A program made the translations under genes and the position numbers. This document shows, in pieces, positions 23,107-33,492 of a stretch of 64,000 bases of DNA. Position 1 is the stretch's first letter. The number at the start of each line of letters is the position of its first letter. Below the pieces are notes generated by a model, which saw nothing but the letters and a program-made list of their open reading frames with translations, had not been told where the DNA came from and did not search any database. The stretch is from Bromus sterilis (Eukaryota > Streptophyta > Magnoliopsida > Poales > Poaceae): positions 431,514,270 through 431,578,269 of the forward strand of contig OX465595.1 in assembly GCA_950022295.1 (NCBI GenBank), in the 5' to 3' direction.

Positions 23107-23640
23107 GGCGGCCGGCCGCCCCAAGACCTATCGCCGCGCCGAGCGCCCCCAAGCGGCGCTAAAAATAGCGCCGCAAAACGTCTTGGGGGGCGAACGGCTG
23201 GAGATGCTCTTACTAGTCTATGTTACTACCTCTATAGTGGGAAGTAACATCAATTAGTAACTTCATTTATTATGTTATAGACTCATATTGTATTGGTATG
23301 TGTGATGTTACTCCAAGAGCAAGTAACTACCTAAGTTACCACATGTCTCTTTTTCATCATTAATTACTTGCCACGTCATCTTTTTAGCTTATGTGGCATT
23401 GATGTTACTACCTATGTTATTCCCACTATGGGTAGTCTTACTCTGCGTATGCAGGTGAGTAGATTTTACTTTGGGGAGCAAAAAAGCTTCTGAGATTAGC
23501 TGACTTTGGCTGGCTGCCTTAGGATGGCCCAATGGGGAGTAACTTCAGCAGTAACATAGAGTCCAACTCAACAATTTTGCTTATATGGCAATGAGTTAAT
23601 GAGGATATAGATGTTTGTGGTAACTTAGCTAGTTACTTGC

Positions 23641-25285
23641 TGATACGTCCAAAACATATCTATAATTTCTGCTTGCTCCATGCATGTTTTGTGTGATATT
23701 GCTATGATCTAGATACACTTTCATACACTTTTGATCATATTTGGACTAACCTATTAATTCAGTGCACCATAGTGCCAGTTCCTGTTTTCTGCTGTTTTTC
23801 TATTTCAGTTTTCCCCCATATAAAAAGTGCTCCAAAAATTAGGGAAAATTCAGATAAAAAATCAGCGTGAAGGAACCTTCCGGAAGAACCTGGGTGGGGC
23901 CAGAGGGCCACCACCAGGGGCCCAGGTGCCCTGGTGGCGCGCCCTAGGGCTTGGCCGCGCCAGGGGGGCGCCTGGACCCTTGGTGGCCCCCCTGTCTGCC
24001 CCCCTTCGCCTATATATTCTCCGTCACGGGAAACTTCCGAGAACAGAACCCTTTTTCGCGTTCTCTCCTCTGTTCCGCCGCCGCCGCGCTTCCGAGATCA
24101 GGAGCACCAGAAGACCTCTTCCCGGCACCCTGCCGGAGGGAGGGCCGACCTCCGGGAGTCTCCTCTCCACCATGGATGCTTCCCGAACGTCTCGTGAGTA
24201 GTTTTCCTTGGACCATAGGTCCGTGATCAGTAGCTATGTGATGTTCTCCTCCCCTCTATGTTCTTCATGGTTTAGACCTCGTGAGCTGCCCTACATGATC
24301 GAGGCACTTTTGTAATCTTTCTGCTATTGCTATGCTGAGTTTGATGGGATCTGATGGATTATGAGATTATGTTCAGATTGTGATTGAGTAATATATTTGG
24401 TTCTTATCTCTTATATTTTTGTTCCTAAGTAATACTTGCATGTTCTCCGTTGTTGTTTATTGCTTTGGCCAAGTAGTAGGTAGTAACCCCAAGAGGGAAC
24501 GTTATGCTCGATTGTGGGTTCATGCCCCCCGATGACACGCTTGAGTGACAGAAACATGAGTCTAGAGGATGTGTTGTTGCCACAAGGGGGAAAACAACGG
24601 TGCTTGTAACCGCGGTTACAATGATTGTTTACTTTACGCAAAGTGCTTTTTAATGCAGTTGTCTGTTGCTTTGGGTTTACACTTTGGGTGGGGCTCGCAA
24701 CTTAATACCAGCGAGATGTTCTGGATAGATATCTCAAGGTGGATGATTAGTAGTAGATGCAGATGGATTTCGGTCTACTTATTTTGGCGTACTGCCCGTG
24801 CTTTTGAACCTCTTCCTTTCTTTTGTAGTATAGTTAGCATTGCGGTGCGTTCATAATCCTGTCAATTGCCTTTCTGTAATTTGTTTACCTCGCATAGAAA
24901 TTTTTATCGTCTTTTGGGAGAGAGACATCACTAGCGAACATCACGTATCCCGGTTCATATCCTCATTATTGTTTCCAAGCTATATTTACTTTTCTGCATT
25001 TACTTTCAAGTTGATATCATTATCCTTTGTGTTTGATCCTTTGTGAACAACAAGACCGGAGAGATTGACAACCTCTCTGAACTTCGTTGGGAACTAACTT
25101 ATTTGTGTCTGTGTGCAGGTCCGCGTCAGTAGCGCCGCTGACACCTACTTATCATCTCCGGAGTCCTACTGGAGACAAACCTTGGTATCTTTACTGAGGG
25201 AAATTTGGTGTTGTGCTACATCACGTCTTCCACTTGGGGCTCACCAACGAAGGGCGAGAAATCACTATCATTACCTCGCACATCA
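23641..25285 (+). repeat. 5' LTR of element C
   Basis: 1645 bp. TATA box TATATATT at 24011-24018 lies after a GC-rich block. The palindrome CTTGTAACCGCGGTTACAA is at 24603-24621 (last base pair lost). The stretch 24895-25035 resembles the LTRs of element B more than it resembles C's own 3' LTR. Confidence 0.93.
24011..24018 (+). promoter_or_regulatory. LTR TATA box of element C
   Basis: TATATATT preceded by CTTCGCC and followed about 30 bases later by the GAACAGAACCC segment. The same arrangement occurs at 33861-33868 in the 3' LTR and, on the minus strand, at 16367-16374 in element A. Confidence 0.6.
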
Positions 25286-25296
25286 AGCCAAATTTC

Positions 25297-25314
25297 TGGC
25301 GCCGTTGCCGGGGA
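25297..25314 (+). other. Primer-binding site of element C (tRNA-Asp)
   Basis: TGGCGCCGTTGCCGGGGA begins 11 bases after the 5' LTR end and is complementary to the 3' end of plant tRNA-Asp with CCA. Identical to the PBS of element B. Confidence 0.87.
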
Positions 25315-25452
25315 CTCCGAGTGCTAAGATAGGGGATTTGCACACTACCCTTTACCTTTGTTTTTTTAGTCTTGTTAGTTTACCTTTCAGTTTTTATCTT
25401 TGTGTCTTATATCAAAAATCACAAAAAAAAATCTGCCACACTTGCTGCATCA

Positions 25453-27425
25453 ATGGGTTCCACTGAAAACACCAAGTTGTGTGATCCACTAGTCACAACA
25501 ACCAATACTTTATCTGCACCCCCATTGCCACACCTGCCACTTCAACTACCTCTTATGAAATTAAACCTGCCTTGCTAAACCTTGTTATGAGAGATCAATT
25601 CTCTGGTGCTGGAGATGATGCTGCTTTACACTTGAACAATTTTGTTGAATTATGTGATATGCAAAAGTATAAAGAAGTGGAAGGTGATATTGTTAAGCTC
25701 AAGCTCTTTCCTTTCTCTTTAAGGGGAGAAGCTAAACTCTGGTTTCAATCTTTGCCTAGGAATAGCATAGATTCTTGGGATAAGTGCAAAGATGCTTTTA
25801 TAGGGAAGTACTACCCACCTGCTAAAATTATCCAATTAAGGAGTAACATTATGAATTTTAAGCAATTGGATAATGAACACGTTGCCCAAGCTTGGGAACG
25901 AATGAAATCTCTTGTTAAGAAATGCCCTACACATGGTTTGACTACCTGGATGGTTATCCAGACTTTTTATGCAGGCTTGAACTTTATCTCGCGGAACCTG
26001 TTAGATTCGGCCGCGGGAGGAACCTTTATGTCAACTACACTTGGTGCTGCCACGAAGCTTCTCGATGAGATGATGACTAATTATTCCCAATGGCACACCG
26101 AACGCGCTCCAACAGGTAGGAAGGTAAACTCTGTCGAGGAAATTACCTCCCTCAATGAAAAAGTTGACTTAATTATGTCTCTACTTACCAAGCAACCCTC
26201 TATTGATCCTCATGATGTCCCTTTAAATTCTTTGGTTGCCCAAGAACAAGTAGATGTGAACTTTATTGCTAGAAACAACTTCAACAACAATGCTTATAGG
26301 GGTAATTTTGCTAGCAATCCTAGACCGTTTCCATCCAACTATGGGAACAACAACACCTACCCTAGCAACAAGAACCCCTCTTCTGAATTGGAAAACATGC
26401 TTAGAGACTTTATCACTACCCAAAAAGCCTTCAACAAAAATGTAGAGGAGAAATTAGCTAAATTAGATAATCTCTCTTTGAAGGTAGAAAGCTTAGCCCT
26501 TGATATTGAGATGCTTAAAATTAGAACCTCTCCCCTTGAGGAAAATAAGGCCATTCCTATTAATGCTATCCAATTACAAATTAATGAAAATATTAGGATG
26601 ATGGCTAAACTTAAAGAAAGGTGGGTTAGAGAAAAAGAGGAAGATGATAGAATTAAGAGCCTTCCTACACACCACACAGTTGCCACTATCCAAATTGTTG
26701 AGGACACCCAAACTATTAGCACCCAATGCACTCCTAGTCCCGTTGGACCTATTAATGGTGATGCTAATACCTCAACCAAAGATGAAGGAACTCCTATGAA
26801 CATAGAGGGTTTCAAACAAGTGAGCCTAGACGACACTACTACCACCTTTGATAGTAGTGATACTGATTTTGACAGTTGCACCCTCTCAGAAGTTATTAGC
26901 TTGCTACACAAAATGTCTAGAGACCCCCACACTAGCACACTTAATCTTGCCTTCACGGAGCATATCACAAATGCTCTCATCAAAGCTAGGGAGGAGAAGC
27001 TTAGAGTAGAAGCCTCCATACCTAGGAAGCTAGAGGATGGTTGGGACCCTATGATCAAAATTAAATTAAATAACTTCTCTTTCTATGCTTTATGTGATGT
27101 TGGAGCTAGTATCTCCGTTATGCCCAAAAGAATATTTGATATGTTTGAATTGAAGCCCTTTGAGCCTTGTTCTTTTGTTGTTCGTCTTGTTGATTCTTCC
27201 ATAAAGAAACCTTTGGGGAAGATCGGCGATGTTCTTATCATTGTCTATGACAACTATGTCCCCGTTGATTTTATTGTTATGGATATAGAGTGTGAACCTT
27301 TGTGTCCAATTATTTTGGGACGTCCTTTTCTTCGCACCGTTGGTGCGGTTATTGACATGAAAGAGGGGAATATAAAATTCCAATTCCCATTCAAAAAGAG
27401 GATGGAACACTTCCCTAGTGTTTGA
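25453..27425 (+). pseudogene. Gypsy Gag-protease polyprotein (element C), N-terminal frameshift
   Basis: The start ATG at 25453 (MGSTENTKLCD) matches the copy in element B. One base is missing at about 25488 relative to B, so this frame ends early and the main frame is open from 25572 to 27425 (617 codons). Gag landmarks: RDQFSGAGDDAALHLNNFVE, LRGEAKLWFQSLPRNSIDSW, KYYPPAKIIQLR, FYAGLNF. Middle region: KVNSVEEI and an Asn-rich segment, then a Lys/Glu-rich putative coiled coil. Retropepsin: ALCDVGASISVMPKRIF (catalytic Asp), IVMDIECEPLCPIILGRPFL. The natural frame is cut at 27419 by the foreign insert. Gag packages the RNA and the protease matures Gag; reverse transcriptase would have to come from another element. 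Confidence 0.88.
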
Positions 27426-28205
27426 TAATTATTTGTACAAGCACATTTATATGGAGCAAGCAGTGCCCACGGATGTCTCATGTGTGTTACGCATATACAT
27501 ACATTGAAAATCCTTAGACAATGAATATTGAGATGAGCTAATGACCGGATAGTTAGTCAATTAACTGTGTGTACGATTGGCTAGCTAGCCATGTTTTCTA
27601 TGTACGGGGAGGGGTGCAATTGCGCTGCATGTCCATGCATAGCTATGCACGTACAAAGGGTATTACATGAGCCATCGAGTGCATATCACGGGCTAATGGC
27701 CAGCTAATTAATTAGCTAGGTAATTAACTAGCCCATCAGTTTACGTGTGTGTGTATGCACGTGTGGTGGTGCCATGACATGGCCCATGCAGGTATGCTAG
27801 GTAATTCGCCCACGTACGCTACGTATGAGCATAAAGATTGGATCGATCCACGCAGGACGGCGCAGCAAGCGTGTGCGTCTGGTTCACCGGTATAGTCAAT
27901 ATACGCGTAGTCGGTTACGATCTGGAGAAGATAAGGGTTTCTCACGCGGTCACTAAACGCGGAGATCACGGAGCCACCGCCTCAGGTCTCCCCGGATAAA
28001 GCCAGACAAATGCCACGCAAGGGCTCACGCCACAACCCAGGGAGGCACCAGCGGAGGAGCCCAGAGAGAGCGAGCCATTCATCAGTCCTCACGCAGCACG
28101 ACCAACAGGGAGAGCCGCTCACGCGACGGGAAGAAGCCCGGCGGCCGGCGCACACAGCAAAATAGGGCGCCCTTCGTTCGGCAGCCCACCATGCCGATCA
28201 TCTTT

Positions 28206-28313
28206 TCTCAAGGTAAGGATCGAAGCTAATCTCTCTTCTCCTTCCTTTGTCTCTCTCCACATGTAAGGATCGAAGCTAATCTCTCTTCTCCTTCATTTGT
28301 CTCTCTCCACGTC
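28206..28313. repeat. Direct duplication, ~54-bp unit
   Basis: The phrase GTAAGGATCGAAGCTAATCT followed by CTCTTCTCCTTC and a TTTGTCTCTCTCCAC tail occurs twice in tandem with one or two differences. It lies within the LTR-like part of the fragment. Confidence 0.85.
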
Positions 28314-28619
28314 CAGATGATGGTGGTCAGGGCCGTGACCACATGTTCGGCGGCGGGACTGGCTGCCGTGGCTGCCCCTTGATGCTCAAGAAGACGGCGT
28401 GTGGGGGTCGTTGTTCGTGGTACAATCCCTGCGATTCCCATGCTGCAGAAGATGAGGGCGCCGGGGGCTTTCGATTTATTGTTCGTGTGCAGCCCCTCGG
28501 CAGCCCTGCGGCACGACGCCGGGGTGTCATTCATGTGCAACCCTGGTGCACTTCGGCGACGGCGCACTCTGCGTCCTTCTACCACATCGACGCCGTGCTA
28601 GGGCTGCCGCCCGTGTGTT

Positions 28620-28900
28620 AGCCCGGCACACTCTTCTTCAGCGGCGCGTCGAGGCCGCACTTGCGTGCGGCGCTTTCGACGTACTCTTCTTCGGCGATGC
28701 ATCGGGGTCGCACCTATGTGCGGCGCTCGACGCATCCTTTCACGACGATGCGACGGGGTTGCATTAATGTGCGGCACTCAACGTACCCTTCCACGATGAC
28801 GCGACGGGATCACACTAATGTGCGGTGCTCGACGTACTCTTCTTCGGCGACGTGTCGGGGTTACACCTATGTGCAGCGCTCGACATACTTCTTCACGGCG
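28620..28900. repeat. Degenerate minisatellite, ~60-bp unit
   Basis: About five imperfect copies of a unit containing TGCGGCGCTCGACGTACTCT and a CGACG...GGGGT...CACC segment. The repeats are GC-rich, and open frames across them on both strands are artefacts of the period being divisible by three in places. Confidence 0.7.
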
Positions 28901-29846
28901 CGGGTGTACACTACACTCGCCGGGGTCCGCTTTGGCGAAGCGGCTCCCGGCCTAGTTCAGACGATCCTCTTGGAGGCGGCACGCTAAACCGTTTCGGCAC
29001 ATGAGGTGGCGAGTTCAGCGGCATTGGCGGCGGTGTATGCGGGCCGGATGTGAACACTTAATGTGTTGCACGTCTATATGTCTCCTTCTAATCTTCTACT
29101 CCCGCGGGGTGTACCCTCGCACTTTCGGCGAAGCTACAAAGTCATCGACAATGTCCAAGACAAGCTCAATCATGCATGCTACCACGACTTCAACAACATC
29201 AACGCCGCTCGACACCGACGAGGCAAGACGGCGTAGGCGGGTGTGGCCGGAGCAAAGGCCACACTTTCGACGGCGCGTGTACCACCTAGTACACGGACTT
29301 TGCCGCCGCCACACACATCACCACCACCATGCATGGAAAACGCGAAGCGACGACTTGAAGACGACGACTGCACAGCTTAATCGGAGGTGTCTCGCGGTAC
29401 TATCCGCGGGAGTAATTAACCGGGTGCTTTACGAGGCACTCGGGAACCAGGAGACCATGATCGCTTGATCACTTAGCCGCGCCAGCAGGCTTCACCTTTT
29501 CACTTTTCTTTTCCTCATGTATTTGTGTACCTTGTACACTGACACGCCCGCAATATTTATTTCCCCTGGGGCGTAGAAAAATAATAATATAATAACGCAT
29601 CGTTATTTTTATTATTTTTCGTGTCAAACAAAATGGCATGCCCAGTGGGACCTGGTTCTCCTCCCATGTCTGCTGCGCAGTTGTCGTGGTCTTCGTCTTC
29701 GCTTGTTCCTCCAACCGCACAACATGCTGCATGAAGATCATCGGCGTTGAACTACGCTGATCAAGAATCATCTTCCTGCAGGTGGTTTTTCTGGTGCCAA
29801 TGACGACTCGGTCCCGGATGTGATCCAATTCGGGTCACTCCCACCG

Positions 29847-30850
29847 ATGGTCGTTTTCAAGCACGGCGCTAAGGTCTACTTCCACGAGGCGCAGGACCCG
29901 TCTCAATTCCAAGTCGTGCAGTCCAAGAAGGCGCAGAAGAGGGCGGTCGCCAAGGCCAAGAAGGAGCGCCGCGAACTTATGCTCGAGGCGCGCACTCTTT
30001 TGAAGGACTCCGTGATGGCGGAGATGAAGGGAAACATGGAGGCTGCCCAAAAGCTGTGTGTCCAGGCTGCCAACGGGCGGACTGATGCTGCTTCCGTTCA
30101 CGCTCTAGCTCCGGGCCCTGAACCGGAGCTACTTTCAGCAACGACTCGACGTACGGAGGTCGAGATACTTGAGGCTCTTGAGGCCGTCTCCGTCGACCTT
30201 CGGAGGCTTATGACAAACGCTCATTTGTCACATAGCCCCCATCGACTTCGCAACCACAGGAGGAAGTACCAGAAGGTGCAACGGCTTCATCGACAAATCA
30301 GCTCCCGCATCGCTCAGAACTCGGTCCCCGAAGAGGACTGGTCTATGGGCGCCATGGAGCTTGCACACATGGTGTTCGCCTACCGAAGCACCTTGACCCC
30401 ACCATATGACTTCTTCCCCGATCAATGGGCGAATGAGCCATCAAAGGTCAAGGAGCTGGTAAGGCGGGCGATCATGAGGGAGTTTTGGAAGCGGCGATCT
30501 CGCAAGCAGCCTATTTTACCAGGCCGCACCACCTCCTACGACGTCTCTCTCTGCCAGCCGAACATGTTGGCCTCATGCCTTCACATGTCGGCAGGCGACG
30601 GGAAATCCTTCTCCAACAACAAGTTTTCCCTTCTTCGGAACGAGGCCCCTGCGCCTCGTAAGGAGGATTTGCGGCAAGAGCTCCGTCAACTCCAAGACCA
30701 GATGGGCCACCTTCAAAGGCGGCTCAAAGGTCATGAAGATCATGCCGAGTCCTCGGCGCAGGGGGCAAGTAGGATGAGGCAACTTTCCCAAGGATATCGA
30801 CCCCAACATGAGCGCCAAACTCTGGCGCCCAGACGACAGACTTCCCCGAC
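29847..30850 (+). pseudogene. Putative Gag of an unidentified retrotransposon, 3'-truncated
   Basis: An open frame of about 335 codons starting MVVFKHGAKVYF, located ~215 bases after a PBS-like site, the position expected for gag. It is rich in Lys, Arg and Glu; residues ~20-75 (KKAQKRAVAKAKKERRE) are very basic. The middle contains HRKYQKVQRLHRQISSRI-like helical sequence and a KEDLRQELRQLQDQMGHLQR coiled-coil segment near the C-terminus. No zinc knuckle, protease or polymerase is reached before the frame runs into element C sequence. I do not recognise a named family; Gag is inferred from position and composition. Confidence 0.45.
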
Positions 30851-33492
30851 ACATGTTGTCCAGAAAACAGATTTTGTCCCTTGACAGAAAAATTCGAATC
30901 AAATCACCAGATCATCTTTTTGATCTGAATTTTTTTCACAGCGTGATATATACAATTGTGAAACTTCCTTATGTTCTGAATTTTTTGATTTGAGTTGAAG
31001 AAGTGCCCCTAAAAATTCTATACTACCTGCTGTCTGTTTTTCACAGATTCTGCCACGTTTTGCCTCTCTTCACTTTTGCAAACCTTAAGCTTGCTTTTTC
31101 TTTGCAAAAACCTTTTGGCACTCTTGAGAAACAGTAGCTCTTTAAGAATATCTTTAGATCCAGTGGGGAAAAATTATTTTATTAAGGGTACTAAGCTCTC
31201 TAATCAGCTTATGATGAGTTATGTATGAAGGGAGTTTTCAAGTGTGTGATGGGAGATGATGAAAGAAGATCCAGGAGTGTCAAGCGCTCAAGCTTGGGGA
31301 TGCCCCCATGCATCCCCAATAAATATTCAAGGAGACTCAAGCGTCTAAGCTTGGGGATGCCCCCGTGCATCCCCTTCTCCAGCAACAATCATCAGTTCGT
31401 CCTTCGTCTCACTATATTTTTATCACTTCATGCGTTATGTGCTATGCTTGGAGCGTCTCGCTCTTAGGTTTTATTTTAGTTTTTTTTAGCTTTGCTTGCT
31501 GTTCATAACAAGTTAGACCCCTTCTTACTTTGTGTGGGAGAGAAACACGCTCCACTTTCAAAATCTAGAACACATCATAGGATTTTTCCTGCCTATCTTT
31601 TTGCTGTTGTGTGTTCTTTATCTTTTCGTAGCTACTGCCATGTTAGTTTTAGTCTTAGTTTGTCTTTAGCAAGAGCCTTGGCTTTTGTTTAGTCTGTTGC
31701 TGGAACTCTTTTTAGTATTCATGTTTATCTTGTTAAAGAGAGTTGGTTGTTGCACTGAGTTTTGTCTTGTGTTGAAAGTAGGTAACTGAGGTTGCTATTT
31801 AATTTTAGTAGTAACTTGCAATAGTTTTGAGGTATTGTTGTGAGTAATGTTTGAACTTTTGGTGTCAAGAGCTCTAGCCTATTAGTGATAGGTGTCGTAT
31901 TTTGGGCAATCCGTGTTTATTTTCAAAATCTACAAAACCAATTGAGAACTCTAGCTACTAGATGGATCACTAATCTTTGGAGGGATCGAATATTAGAGTA
32001 CACTCACGTACCATGAGTCGAGGATGCGCAAGGATAACCAAACCCCCATACACTCCTCCTCGGGGTACTTGTATCTTTGTGAACCTCCTTATTAGATTGA
32101 GAGTTACCGATAATAAGTGCATGAGTTCTTCGGACTAATGTAAGTATTGAAAGTTGACACTTACACCTTCCCATATTTTGCTAGCCTCTCCCGTCCCGTG
32201 CATTGCCTTCTTCTCACTCCGAGAGTTGGTGTCCACCTTCGCCGGTACATCCAAACCCTTGGCATGATACGCTCTGTCATCATAAACCTCCTTATATCTT
32301 TCCTCAAAACAGCCACCATACCTACCTATCAAGGCATTTCCATAGTCTTTCCGAGATATATTGCCATGCAACATCCACCTCTTCATGACTTGATCTTCAT
32401 GTCATACATGTTCCTGCTACACTGGCAGCGACATACATTGCATACATCATGATAGCTACATCTTCAATATGATTTCGAGTACCTTGTAAAGTGTGAAAGA
32501 TCTCCTTTACCTTCTTGTAAAATAGAGTGTTGCCCTTAAGTGAGGAAAAGATCCCAAAGTTGACACAATAAAAGATCCCAAAGAGGACAAATGAGAGTTA
32601 AATAGAAAGAACCATTGAGGCCACAAAAAATACAAAAAAATAGAAAAAAGAGAAAAAAAGAAATAAAAAGAGAGAAAGGGGCAACACTACTATCCTTTTG
32701 AGAGATCCACACTAGTACTCCCTCTATATCCTTGTACTCCATAGAGATAATCATTTATGCATATGGCTATGTGGGGACCTTCACACTATAGAACTTGGCT
32801 AGCATATTCCAAGGATGAGCCTCCTCAAACGAGCTCTAGGTCTTCATGAGCGAGCAAGTTAGATGCACCCCCACTAGTTCCATTAGAGAGCTTCCTAGCT
32901 CGTATGTGCATCTGTTGCATGGCAATCCCTACTCCTCACATGATATCTATCATTTGGCATCTCTTGCCTATGATTGTCCTCATTGATGTGAGCCTTTCTC
33001 CTCCTTTTTTGTCTTCCTCCTCCATACTCCTCTCTTTGCCATCCAAAGTGTCAACTCTCGTGCTTACGCTCATCCATTGCATGAGTGCTCAAAATATTGA
33101 AAAAGGAGTGGATCAAATTGACTTGTACCTGACTAGTGGTCTGGGGACGAGTCAAGATAAGATTCTAGAAAAAGGCCAAGTGTGAAACTTTAGCAGATTG
33201 AGTTCTCAACAAATAAATGTTTTTTTCTCGTATTCCCTATCCCCCTTCTTGCACGCAAACACCATTTGGAGAAATTCGAGTCACGGACAGCGAGAGCTCT
33301 TGCACCTAATGTTCTTTTGTTACTTGTTTCAATACTAATATAGACTCTTGCATGTTATGACTTGAATTGAATTTCTAACCTTGATTGCTTTACTTTTCAA
33401 AGTTCTTATATGGTTGCTAGCATGTCACCACATAAATTATGTTGTTATCATTTACCTAGTCGAGGACGAGCAGGAATTAAGCTTGGGGATGT
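30851..33492 (+). other. 3' non-coding internal region of element C
   Basis: Inverse counterpart of 2225-4870. Contains the paired hairpins at 31296-31317 and 31353-31374, the sense open frames 32147-32452 (101 codons) and 32904-33185 (93 codons), a T-rich or A-rich tract near 32630-32670, and the purine-rich primer site directly before the 3' LTR. Together with A it forms a widely spaced inverted repeat about 28 kb apart. Confidence 0.8.

Larger units (their letters stand above)
19670..23209 (+). mobile_element. PIF/Harbinger transposon, inactive, carrying a solo LTR
   Basis: Terminal inverted repeats GAGCATCTTCAATCG (left) and GAGCATCTCCAGCCG (right, reverse complement) are flanked by TTA at 19667-19669 and 23210-23212. 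Without the solo LTR the element is ~2.03 kb and contains a degenerate transposase gene at 20108-21405. It inserted into a MITE that itself has a TTA duplication. Confidence 0.9.
19622..23437. mobile_element. MITE (TTA target duplication) interrupted by Harbinger element
   Basis: The left end is GACTAGCCATAGTGG at 19622; the right end is CCACTATGGGTAGTC, ending at 23437 (inverse of the left end with few mismatches). TTA flanks both sides (19619-19621 and 23438-23440). Removing the insertion 19670-23209 leaves a ~270-bp non-coding element. The TTA duplication and size fit a PIF/Harbinger-derived (Tourist-type) MITE. Confidence 0.8.
27420..30850 (+). mobile_element. Truncated retrotransposon fragment inside element C
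   Basis: Compared with element B, element C loses about 300 bases here and gains 3.4 kb. The insert starts TGTTTGATAATT (a possible LTR start), has a possible LTR end GTGTCAAACA at about 29628, a PBS-like TGGCATGCCCAGTGGGACC at 29632, and then a gag-like open frame that breaks off where C resumes (ACATGTTGTCCAG). It therefore resembles the LTR plus 5' internal part of another gypsy-type element, 3'-truncated. No target duplication is visible; the loss of host bases suggests a deletion or repair event. Confidence 0.65.

Noticed and set aside
26357..27058. 233-codon open frame on the minus strand (and its counterparts at 11677-12378)
   Set aside because: It is antisense to the Gag-protease gene of elements C and B; the sense frame has clear gag and retropepsin motifs.
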